Shown here piece after piece: positions 14,693-21,847 of a stretch of DNA of 26,764 nt; position 1 is the first letter of the stretch, and each line of letters opens with the position of its first letter. The stretch comes from Pseudoselenomonas ruminantium (GTDB taxonomy: Bacteria; Bacillota; Negativicutes; Selenomonadales; Selenomonadaceae), in assembly GCA_002448495.1 (NCBI GenBank), contig DJYL01000108.1, positions 1 to 26,764 of the forward strand, written 5' to 3'. The position numbers were made by a program, and so were the translations under genes. Below the pieces are notes generated by a model, which made no database searches, was not told the DNA's origin, and saw only the letters and a list, made by a program, of their open reading frames with translations.

Positions 14693-15180
14693 AATACACA
14701 CTCCTCCCGAAACGTCAGTGCATTTATCGCTTTTTCCGTTTTAAGCGCAATTTGCATTCCCGGCAACTTTGCCTTCAAACCATCTCTAAAATCCTGTTCT
14801 GTTATCCTATCAGCCATCAGCAATTCCAGCATTACGGCTATTTTACCATCTGCTATCGGCCCCATTATACAATCATGAGCAGGCAAGCTCTCCTCATACT
14901 TACTCCCCCATTGCCGGAACCCCAATACAATATCTTCCCACTCCTTCAGCGTTGGTTTTAATACAGTTAAGTCCGATATATCCAGTTCATAAGTCAGTAT
15001 CGCACCACGTTGCCCTTTTCTAAAACCGACCTGACTTGCTCGTCTCTTAGCTACACCTTTCTGTGTAGACAGATAAAAACCAAGTCCAAAATCAGCTGTC
15101 CACTCACCTTTGGATAAATCAATTCCGCGTTTTCGTATATATTGTGCAGAATAAAAGTCCGTACCATGATGTACAAGCAT
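14689..15180 (-). CDS. DUF3990 protein, ADP-ribosyltransferase-like
   Basis: A 163-residue protein matching DUF3990 as I recall it, a family related in fold to ADP-ribosyltransferases. Visible blocks: LVHHGTDFYSAQYIRKRGI (2-20), which carries the HG position that in ART folds contacts NAD; DFGLGFYLST (30-39), the conserved family signature; and AHDCIMGPIADGKIAV (101-116), close to the family's YD..xGpiAD block. No signal peptide is present, so it acts in the cytosol unless exported in another way. GGAGGAG lies at good spacing before the ATG at 15180. It is the first gene of a probable three-gene operon with the 83-residue protein (ATGA overlap) and the helicase. Enzymatic activity and target are not known from sequence. 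Confidence 0.82.
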   Translation of the reverse strand: MLVHHGTDFYSAQYIRKRGIDLSKGEWTADFGLGFYLSTQKGVAKRRASQVGFRKGQRGAILTYELDISDLTVLKPTLKEWEDIVLGFRQWGSKYEESLPAHDCIMGPIADGKIAVMLELLMADRITEQDFRDGLKAKLPGMQIALKTEKAINALTFREECVL

Positions 15181-15201
15181 ATCAAAACTCCTCCTGCAAT
15201 A

Positions 15202-15231
15202 ATTATATCATCTAAATCGCAATACAAACAA
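15202..15231 (-). promoter_or_regulatory. Promoter of the DUF3990 operon
   Basis: On the minus strand, a perfect TATAAT (15207-15202) has a TTGTTT -35 (15231-15226) 18 bases upstream. The -35 lies in the U-rich tail of the mtlD terminator. The transcript would start very close to the ribosome site of the DUF3990 gene. The -35 match is only fair. Confidence 0.5.
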
Positions 15232-15280
15232 CAAAAACAAGCGGCTTGACCTGTCATTTTTGACAAGTCAAGCCGCTTGC
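15230..15280 (-). terminator. Terminator after mtlD
   Basis: CAAGCGGCTTGAC and its exact complement GTCAAGCCGCTTG, with a further TGTCA/TGACA pairing inside, form a very stable stem at 15238-15279. On the minus strand it is followed by TTTTTGTTGTTTG. It closes the mannitol operon and insulates it from the DUF3990 block. Confidence 0.92.
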
Positions 15281-15294
15281 TGCTATCTGAAAGC

Positions 15295-16440
15295 TCAAAA
15301 TCCTGCCGTCTTATTCTCCACCATGCGGAAGAGTTCGGATTCTTCGGGTATTTGCGTGTAATTCAAGATTGCCTTATGCAGGCCTTTTTCCTGAATGGCT
15401 CCCTGTACTTCCTGGGCTTCTTTATCGCCATCGTAATCGAAATGGAAGGCTGCACCGATTACGGTAGCAAGTGCCGAGGGTTTCTGGCCCTGTGCCAAGA
15501 GCTGGGTAGCGGGGCTTACCAGTCTGTCCTTGGCACCAAGTTTGCGTTTGGGGCCTCTAGCTACTCTGGTCACTTCGTCGCTAAGGTGCGGGTTTCTAAA
15601 GCGTTTTTCGGTAGTCTTAACGTACTCTTCATGCTTTTTGGGGTCAAAGCCGAACTTACGCACGAGCAAGTCACCGGTTTCCTGCCAAACCTTACGCGCC
15701 ATATCCACAATGTTTTTATCCTGCATAGCGCTGTAAATATCCTTGATGCCTTTACGGTAAGCCAGGTACGCAATGGAAGCATGGCCAGTGTTTACGGTAA
15801 AGAGCTTACGCTCGATATAGGCTTCGAGGTTCTCCACCCATGTCAGGCCCTCAATCTGCGGCGGTTCACCTTTGGCCTGCGTCACATTGGCATCCCATTC
15901 GGCGTAAGGCTCGACCTGCACGAGCAGGGGGTCGTCATTTTTCTGCAGCGGCACGATTCTGTCTACGGCGGCATCGGGGAAGCCGATATAACGAGCCACA
16001 GCTTCTTTGGCTTCTTCCGGCAGGTTTTCTTCGACAAAACCTTTGAGCACCGTGGAGCCGCCCACCATATTTTCACAGGCGATGACATTCAAGGGCTGCT
16101 GATTTACTTTTACGCGTTCTGCAAGACCTGCCGCCAGATTCGGCGCAATGAATTTCAGGATATTCGGGCCGATAGCTGTCGTGATGATATCGGCTTCGCA
16201 GATGGCCTTGATGAGTTCTTCGGGATGGGCGGCACTGTTGATGGCGCGCACATGTTCCACATGGATGATTTCGGGCTTATCCCCCACGATTTTGATATCG
16301 TAAGCGCGGCGCTCATTGATTAAATCCACGAGCTGCGCATTGACATCCACGAAAGTTACCTCGTAGCCGGAACGCACCAAGAGTTCCCCGATAAACCCTC
16401 TGCCGATATTGCCTGCACCGAAATGGATTGCTTTTTTCAT
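15295..16440 (-). CDS. mtlD: Mannitol-1-phosphate 5-dehydrogenase
   Basis: It oxidises mannitol 1-phosphate, delivered by the mannitol phosphotransferase, to fructose 6-phosphate with NAD+. The 381 residues equal the family length. The N-terminal Rossmann motif is MKKAIHFGAGNIGRGFIGELL. ACENMVGGSTVLKGFV and YIERKLFTVNTGHASIAYLAYRKG are the classical catalytic/substrate blocks of the long-chain mannitol dehydrogenases, with the lysine in RKL...NTGHA. The open frame extends upstream to 16512, but the ATG at 16440 has GGAGG 8 bases before it and matches the family N-terminus. It follows mtlA by 89 bases, and that gap holds a strong intrinsic terminator, so its expression is expected to be lower than that of mtlA. 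Confidence 0.97.
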   Translation of the reverse strand: MKKAIHFGAGNIGRGFIGELLVRSGYEVTFVDVNAQLVDLINERRAYDIKIVGDKPEIIHVEHVRAINSAAHPEELIKAICEADIITTAIGPNILKFIAPNLAAGLAERVKVNQQPLNVIACENMVGGSTVLKGFVEENLPEEAKEAVARYIGFPDAAVDRIVPLQKNDDPLLVQVEPYAEWDANVTQAKGEPPQIEGLTWVENLEAYIERKLFTVNTGHASIAYLAYRKGIKDIYSAMQDKNIVDMARKVWQETGDLLVRKFGFDPKKHEEYVKTTEKRFRNPHLSDEVTRVARGPKRKLGAKDRLVSPATQLLAQGQKPSALATVIGAAFHFDYDGDKEAQEVQGAIQEKGLHKAILNYTQIPEESELFRMVENKTAGF

Positions 16441-16462
16441 CTTGATTACCTCCAAAATTTGT

Positions 16463-16510
16463 AAAAAAAGTCCCTTTTCCGCAGGACAGACTCCTGCATG
16501 GAAAAGGGAC
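16463..16510 (-). terminator. Intra-operon terminator between mtlA and mtlD
   Basis: GTCCCTTTTCC and GGAAAAGGGAC are perfect 11-base arms, with an inner GCAGGA/TCCTGC stem. On the minus strand the hairpin is followed at once by seven T residues. The stop of mtlA is 20 bases upstream and the ribosome site of mtlD is just downstream. It should cause partial termination, or regulated termination if mtlD also has another signal. Confidence 0.9.
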
Positions 16511-16529
16511 ATGTTCTATTCAGATTTTA

Positions 16530-18428
16530 TTAGTTTGCCAAAGCAAAGCGTTCATAGAGAACATTGGCATCTTTGGTCTTGTAGAGTTTTTCCAATTCTT
16601 CGTCACTGCATTCGTCCATCGTGGCCGCGATATTGGCGAGGATGGACAGATGGTCATTGTCCTTTCCGGCAATGCCCACGAGAATATGCGCCGTATCGTT
16701 GCCGAACTTGATGCCGTCAGGATACTGGAGCACGACGATACCGGACTGACGAATGGTATCCTTGACAGCGGCTTCGCCATGGGGAATGGCAATGCCCTTG
16801 CCGACATAAGTGCTGATATCTGCTTCGCGTTTGAGCATGCCTTCGATGTAGCCTTCGTCCACAAAGCCTGCTTTAACCAAAGCCTTGCCTGCGGCGGTGA
16901 TGGCTTCTTCCTTGCTCACGCTTTTTAGGCCCAGCTGGATATTGCCCAAATCCAGAACGTGTTTTTCCCGGGAACCTGTCTGACCGGCAACCATTACGCC
17001 GTCCATTTTGTTTTCTGCAAGACGGGCGATAATCTGCTCATACACATCGTTTTGCGTGAAGTTGCGCACGAGGATGTGTTCAGCCTGTGGGGAATCCTCA
17101 ATGGCTCTCTGCGCCAGTTTTTCATGGGTGACGACAAGCTGCGCTTCCTTGGGGATATTGCCGATAGCAGCGTTGGTTACGGAAATATGCGTGTAACCTG
17201 CGCTGCGCAGTTTCTTGCGCAGGCTGGCAGCGCCTAAAGCACTGGAGCCCATGCCGGCATCACAGGCATAAACGATGTTTCTAAGTTCGCTGCCGCTGAT
17301 ATGAACAGCACTTACGGCAACCTGACCGCGCTGTTTGCGTTCCTGCATGGCGGCTTTGGCTTCTTCCAAAGATTCGCCGCTTTCTTCCGTGGCCGAAACC
17401 TTGATGAACACCGATGCTACCGCACAGGAAACCACCGTAGCTACGAGGAAGTCAGCCATATTGGCAATAAAAGCGCCTTTCGGGGTCATGGCCAGAACCG
17501 CGATAATGGAACCGGGTGAAGACGGAGCGATAAGGCCGCCGCCCAAAAGCTGGAGCGTTGCCACGCCAGCCATGCCACCGGCAATAACGGCAATCAAGAG
17601 AACCGGCTTCATGAGAACGTAGGGGAAGTAAATTTCATGGATACCGCCCAGGAGGTGAATAATCATCGCACCTGGAGTGGAATCTTTCGCCATGCCTTTG
17701 CCGAAGAACCAGTAAGCCAGCAGTACGCCAAGGCCGGGGCCGGGATTTGCTTCGAGCAGGAAGAACATGGACTTGCCAAATTCTTCGGCCTGTTGAATGC
17801 CCAGCGGCGAGAGCACGCCATGATTGATGGCGTTGTTAAGGAACAAAATCTTCGCCGGTTCAATGATAACGGATGCCAGCGGCAAAAGACCTGCTGCCAC
17901 AATGCCTTCCACGCCAGAGCGCAGCACGCCATTAGCAGCCAGCACCACGGGGCCGACGCCGACAAAAGCGAGCACGGCCAAAACACCGCCTAAGATACCT
18001 GCCGAGAAGTTATTGACGAGCATTTCAAAGCCCGTGGGAATCTTGTCCTCGATGGCGGCATCGAATTTCTTCATCAGGTAGCCTGCCAACGGCCCCATAA
18101 TCATGGCACCCAGGAACATGGGAATATCGGCACCGGCGATAACACCGGCCGTGGCAATCGTACCAACCACGCCGCCGCGATGTTTGTAAACAGCCGCACC
18201 GCCGCTATAGCCTAAGAGCAGGGGAATGAGCCATTTGCTCATGGGGCCGCCCACCTGCGCCAGATATTCATTAGGCAGCCAGCCTGTAGGAATAAAGAGT
18301 GCGGTCAAAAAGCCCCAGGCGATAAATGCCCCAATGTTCGGCAAAACCATGCCGGATAAAAAACGGCCAAATTTCTGCATTGCTTCCTGAAAATTAAAGC
18401 TCTGTGCAGAAGTTGTCGCTGTACTCAT
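16530..18428 (-). CDS. mtlA: Mannitol PTS permease, EIICBA
   Basis: A membrane permease that imports mannitol and phosphorylates it to mannitol 1-phosphate. It is 632 residues with all three domains. The EIIC membrane domain occupies about residues 20-345, with the GGIHEIYFPYVL substrate-loop motif at 261-272. EIIB starts at about 383, with the phospho-cysteine C389 in VYACDAGMGSSALGA. EIIA runs from about 490 to the end, with the phospho-histidine H550 in GIAIPHGE. Length and order match the E. coli full-length enzyme rather than the split Gram-positive form. It begins 3 bases after the mtlR stop, so mtlR and mtlA are on one transcript. Confidence 0.97.
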   Translation of the reverse strand: MSTATTSAQSFNFQEAMQKFGRFLSGMVLPNIGAFIAWGFLTALFIPTGWLPNEYLAQVGGPMSKWLIPLLLGYSGGAAVYKHRGGVVGTIATAGVIAGADIPMFLGAMIMGPLAGYLMKKFDAAIEDKIPTGFEMLVNNFSAGILGGVLAVLAFVGVGPVVLAANGVLRSGVEGIVAAGLLPLASVIIEPAKILFLNNAINHGVLSPLGIQQAEEFGKSMFFLLEANPGPGLGVLLAYWFFGKGMAKDSTPGAMIIHLLGGIHEIYFPYVLMKPVLLIAVIAGGMAGVATLQLLGGGLIAPSSPGSIIAVLAMTPKGAFIANMADFLVATVVSCAVASVFIKVSATEESGESLEEAKAAMQERKQRGQVAVSAVHISGSELRNIVYACDAGMGSSALGAASLRKKLRSAGYTHISVTNAAIGNIPKEAQLVVTHEKLAQRAIEDSPQAEHILVRNFTQNDVYEQIIARLAENKMDGVMVAGQTGSREKHVLDLGNIQLGLKSVSKEEAITAAGKALVKAGFVDEGYIEGMLKREADISTYVGKGIAIPHGEAAVKDTIRQSGIVVLQYPDGIKFGNDTAHILVGIAGKDNDHLSILANIAATMDECSDEELEKLYKTKDANVLYERFALAN

Positions 18429-18431
18429 GGA

Positions 18432-20537
18432 TTATCCCTCCATCAATTCCTTGTATTTCTTGGCATGAAACTCTTGGAATATACGCACCAGTTCGTCATA
18501 GATAAGGTGCCTATCCCCTTCATGCAACACTTCGATAAAGCCCCACCGTTCCAGAAGAATGGCGGATATATAACCTATTGTTTCCAGTTCATACGGACTG
18601 CATTCCTGTGGTGCTACCATCACTGCCGCCGTGCGGATTTTCTCCGTAGGTTCGGCAGGATAGAAGAAAAAGTCACCGACATGGACAATGCCAAAATGAA
18701 TTTCCTGTACATGGCGGCTGCGGCAATGCAAAAGAATCATGTGATTGCCGCTGACCGCCGTACTGCCCTTGTCTTCCCGGGCTAAAAGTTCCCTAGCCAC
18801 GTTCTCCGCTGCCTGCTTATCCTTGGTTATGAGACTTCCTGCCAAACGGGAAATCTCCTGCACCGTCATGGACTTAACATCCTCCGCGAAGAAAAAGCCC
18901 TCGATAAGTGTCAGGATTGCCTGTTCGTAAGCCCCCATGATTTTGAGCGCATTTACAAAGTCAGGCTTTTTGACGGCTGCCGCAGCTTCCTCTCGTGAAG
19001 CAGGCAGCTGCGCATCGAGCACGCCGTCAATCTTTTCCTGGTCGGCAGGGGTGAGCAGAGCGCTTACGACCACCACTGGCAGCGGTACATGCGGTATCGG
19101 CACCGTGGCGATGATAAAATCGGCCTCATGCTCGCGAAAGTAAGCAGGGATAAGCTGCATGGTGGAAACCATATCGTGAACAATCAGGTTGTCATATTGC
19201 TGCCGCAGGCGGCTCGCGAGCAAACGGCTCGTGCCCATCCCCGTGGGACACGCCACAATCACGCGCCGCTGCAATTTCTTGAGCGTCTGATTGTCATTGA
19301 GGGCCGCGCCCAAGTGCATGGCAATATAGGCAATTTCCTCCTCGGGAAAGACTATCCCCAGTTCCCCTTCGATATCCCTGACACTGGCTGCCGCCAGCTG
19401 CATAAGCTCAGGATAATTGCTGTTCATCTCCCCCAGCAGCGGATTGCGTATCGGCATCCCCAGTTTTAACCTGCTGATGGACGGCCCCAAATGATTGACC
19501 AGCCCCGTCAGCAGTGCCGAATTGCGATATAAATTCTGACCACTGATTTTTTCCGCCGCACCCATAAGCGCTTTGGCCATACGCACCAGATGGAAATTAT
19601 CCAGTGAGGCCGGCATGCCCTGTGGCTGGTAGCGGCTGCGGGCGCCTAAAATGTGCATGGCGATATAGCCTGTTTCCGCCTCGTTGATCGTGATGGCAAA
19701 CTCTTGGGCGATTTTCGCGCCCAAATCTGCCGCCAGCTTAAACTCCGGCTTTCCCTGCAAATCCGCCAGCACCTTTGGTGCCAGTTTGACGGGCTCATGG
19801 CGCCGAATCCTCTGTACCGCCAGTGCCAGATGCACGAGCAAACCCACAAATGCCTGGTCGGACAGCCGCCCATCAAGACTCTTTTCGGTCTGTCTGATTA
19901 AATGTTCCAAACGCTGAATAATTTCTTTATCGACTAAATCCAGCAGGTGAGATGAAGCCTTGCTTACCGCCTGTCCATCTTCGGCCAGATTGGCCTGCAC
20001 CAACGTAAGCAGTTCCTGCTCACCTACGTTTTCATAAATATAAGCTACGATTGCCTGCCGGATACTTGCTTCCTTACCTTCGATATAGACCCCCAGCCCC
20101 GGTTTGCGGACAAGTTTCAGCCCATGTCCCTTAAACCAGCTTTCCAGCTTGTCCAAATCGTTGCTGATGGTGCCATCGGTTACGCCTAAGAGCGATGCGA
20201 GGGTAAAGAGCTTTACCGGCTCACTGTACGGCAGCAGCTTGCTGACGATAATCGAGCGCCTCTCCTCAGGAGTAAAAGTCTTGTCATTCACCTGCCCCAA
20301 AAATTTTCTGAGCGTTGCCATAGCCTCCGCGCCGCCGTCTATGGCGAAGCCTGCTCCCTTTTTGCGGGACAGGTCAAGGCCATAAGGTTTAAGCGCCTCT
20401 GCCACTGCCGGCAGTTCCCTGGATACCGTTTTCGTGCTGACCCCCAGCTTTTCCGCCAGTTCGCCTGCACTCTGGAAGGGATTTTCTCCCTCCGTCAAAA
20501 TTTTTAAGATTGCCGTGGTTCGCTCACGCAGATTCAT
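18432..20537 (-). CDS. mtlR: BglG-type PTS-regulated transcription activator of the mannitol operon
   Basis: A 701-residue regulator in the MtlR family, which binds DNA (not RNA) and is switched by PTS phosphorylation. Domains in order: HTH_11 (about 1-65, with GELAEKLGVSTKTVSREL), a second winged helix/Mga-like region (about 90-160), PRD1 (about 195-300; H236 and H295), PRD2 (about 305-415; H349 and H408), an EIIB-like domain with C430 in VIVACPTGMGTS, and an EIIA-like domain (about 550-695) with H604 in ILLHCRS. All phosphorylation positions usual for the family are filled. GGAGG lies 10 bases upstream of the ATG at 20537. It is the first gene of the operon, so it controls its own level. 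Low mannitol would leave it phosphorylated in the way that keeps the operon off; this is family knowledge. Confidence 0.92.
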   Translation of the reverse strand: MNLRERTTAILKILTEGENPFQSAGELAEKLGVSTKTVSRELPAVAEALKPYGLDLSRKKGAGFAIDGGAEAMATLRKFLGQVNDKTFTPEERRSIIVSKLLPYSEPVKLFTLASLLGVTDGTISNDLDKLESWFKGHGLKLVRKPGLGVYIEGKEASIRQAIVAYIYENVGEQELLTLVQANLAEDGQAVSKASSHLLDLVDKEIIQRLEHLIRQTEKSLDGRLSDQAFVGLLVHLALAVQRIRRHEPVKLAPKVLADLQGKPEFKLAADLGAKIAQEFAITINEAETGYIAMHILGARSRYQPQGMPASLDNFHLVRMAKALMGAAEKISGQNLYRNSALLTGLVNHLGPSISRLKLGMPIRNPLLGEMNSNYPELMQLAAASVRDIEGELGIVFPEEEIAYIAMHLGAALNDNQTLKKLQRRVIVACPTGMGTSRLLASRLRQQYDNLIVHDMVSTMQLIPAYFREHEADFIIATVPIPHVPLPVVVVSALLTPADQEKIDGVLDAQLPASREEAAAAVKKPDFVNALKIMGAYEQAILTLIEGFFFAEDVKSMTVQEISRLAGSLITKDKQAAENVARELLAREDKGSTAVSGNHMILLHCRSRHVQEIHFGIVHVGDFFFYPAEPTEKIRTAAVMVAPQECSPYELETIGYISAILLERWGFIEVLHEGDRHLIYDELVRIFQEFHAKKYKELMEG

Positions 20538-20570
20538 TTCCCTTTGCCTCCTATGATCACTCAGAAGCGT

Positions 20571-20615
20571 ATCAAAACCGATTAAAGTAATTCGTGTTTT
20601 GATGCTTTTATTATA
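20571..20615 (-). promoter_or_regulatory. mtlR -10 element and adjacent inverted repeat
   Basis: On the minus strand TATAAT lies at 20615-20610 with no good -35 upstream, the pattern of an activator-dependent promoter. Just downstream are ATCAAAAC (20571-20578) and GTTTTGAT (20596-20603), inverted 8-base arms 17 bases apart. The repeat lies in the transcribed leader, so it may be an operator or a hairpin. MtlR binding is possible but unproven. Confidence 0.45.
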
Positions 20616-20679
20616 CGAGTTATTCCGATTTTATACATGTTAAAGACATTCAATCTTGTCCAGAACAAAACAGGACAAA

Positions 20680-20717
20680 AATAAAGAATTGACCGGCTCG
20701 ATGTACGAACCAGTCAA
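20680..20717 (-). terminator. Terminator after the 135-residue orphan gene
   Basis: On the minus strand, TTGACTGGTTCG, a 5-base loop and CGAGCCGGTCAA form a 12-base stem with two G:U pairs. TTCTTTATTTTT follows. It lies 35 bases past the stop at 20752. Confidence 0.75.
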
Positions 20718-20751
20718 TCCCTCAGTTCATCTTTAGTTTTCTGTCTCATGC

Positions 20752-21159
20752 TCAGGACTGCATATCAACAATCTTCCCCGTTGTTCCCGTGGCCTTACTG
20801 GTGGAATTTGCCGTATAACTGCTGGAACTACTGTCCGTTTTCTTCTTGAGATAGACAGCCGTGGTCTTATTGTCTTCCTCCGCAGTATCCGTGACCTTAC
20901 GCAGCATTTCCTGGAAGGACTTCTTGCCCGTCTGATAGTCCTTGACCGAAGTATCCGCCCGCTCTTTGAGCGATTTTTCCACACTGATACCATCTTGCAA
21001 GGCATTATACACCGAGCGATTGATGTCCTGCTGCTCACGAACAGGAGTGGCTGTATGCATACCGGGATGCGGGTCAAACTGTGAACTAATCCGTGGCATA
21101 TTTACGGAAAAATCCACAGCTCTGCTCATAATCCCCAAAGTCTCGCCAATCGCTGCCAT
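20752..21159 (-). CDS. Unknown 135-residue protein
   Basis: I do not recognise this protein. It begins MAAIGETLGIMSRAVDFSVNMPRISSQFD, continues with a charged helical middle (DISVEKSLKERADTSVKDYQTGKKSFQEMLRKVTDTAEEDNK) and ends in a Ser/Thr-rich tail with a run of five serines. There is no signal peptide or membrane segment. I chose the ATG at 21159 because GAGAGGAGG lies 8 bases upstream; the open frame extends upstream to 21225, but that would place the start over the promoter. It has its own promoter and terminator, so it is a stand-alone gene. Expression is therefore likely, while the role is unknown. Confidence 0.7.
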   Translation of the reverse strand: MAAIGETLGIMSRAVDFSVNMPRISSQFDPHPGMHTATPVREQQDINRSVYNALQDGISVEKSLKERADTSVKDYQTGKKSFQEMLRKVTDTAEEDNKTTAVYLKKKTDSSSSSYTANSTSKATGTTGKIVDMQS

Positions 21160-21196
21160 GAGAAACGCCTCCTCTCTATCCCGATTCCTTGTATTT

Positions 21197-21225
21197 ATTG
21201 TATCATAAAAATAATTTTCAGACAA
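21197..21225 (-). promoter_or_regulatory. Promoter of the 135-residue orphan gene
   Basis: On the minus strand, TTGTCT (21225-21220), 17 bases, then TACAAT (21202-21197). It is about 38 bases upstream of the chosen start and just downstream of the ANTAR regulator stop. Confidence 0.65.
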
Positions 21226-21250
21226 TATCGAAGTTTTTGTACAGCATTAG

Positions 21251-21847
21251 CTAAGCCTTGCCCCCGGCCGCCCGAATAATGCTCTGTGCCACCTCTTTAA
21301 GCGACACCCGCTTCTGCATCGCATACTGCTGCATCCGGCGATACGCTTCCTGCTCCCCCAGTTTATGCACCGCCATGATAATGCCCTTAGCCCTGTCCAC
21401 CAGCTTGCGCGTTTCCAGAGAATCCTTGAGCTTTGCCAGTTCATCTTCCATTCCCTGCATTTCCTGCCAGCGGGAAAGCGCAATTTCTATCGCGGGAAAA
21501 AGCTGGCTTTCCTGCACCGGCTTTACCAGATACCCCATCACGCCGGAATCCTTGGCCTTTTCCACAATATCCGGCTGACTGAAGGCCGTCAGCAAAATGA
21601 CCGGCGCGATTTTATCGGTGTAGATTTTTCCTGCCGCCGTAATGCCGTCCATTTCCGGCATCTTAATATCCATCAGAACCAAATCCGGACGGTGCTGGCG
21701 GACAAGCTCCACTGCCCTGCGGCCATTTACGGCTTCGCCCACCACTTCATGACCCGCATCTTCAAGCATTTCGCGGATATCCAGACGGATAAGGGATTCG
21801 TTATCGGCAATGACAACCCGTAGAGTCTTCTTGTTCTCCTGCATCAT
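21251..21847 (-). CDS. Response regulator with ANTAR RNA-binding domain
   Basis: A 198-residue antiterminator-type response regulator. The receiver domain (about 9-125) has the acidic residue D15 (VVIADNE), the phospho-acceptor D60 in LVLMDIKMPEMDG, T87 and K109 (LVKP). A coiled linker leads to an ANTAR domain (about 135-192: LETRKLVDRAKGIIMAVHKLGEQEAYRRMQQYAMQKRVSLKEVAQSII). Phosphorylated ANTAR proteins bind paired six-base-loop RNA hairpins and block terminators. The ATG directly abuts the TAA of the kinase gene (TAAATG), and the ribosome site GGAGG is inside the kinase gene, so the two are coupled. It resembles the PdtaR/EutV type. Its targets are not evident in this window. Confidence 0.95.
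   Translation of the reverse strand: MMQENKKTLRVVIADNESLIRLDIREMLEDAGHEVVGEAVNGRRAVELVRQHRPDLVLMDIKMPEMDGITAAGKIYTDKIAPVILLTAFSQPDIVEKAKDSGVMGYLVKPVQESQLFPAIEIALSRWQEMQGMEDELAKLKDSLETRKLVDRAKGIIMAVHKLGEQEAYRRMQQYAMQKRVSLKEVAQSIIRAAGGKA

Noticed and set aside
9200..15200. The accessory zone as an integrated prophage or integrative element
   Set aside because: No integrase, attachment repeat, or phage or conjugation gene is present.
15277..16323. A 348-codon plus-strand open frame opposite mtlD
   Set aside because: mtlD has all family motifs in this region; the opposite frame has no recognisable domain.
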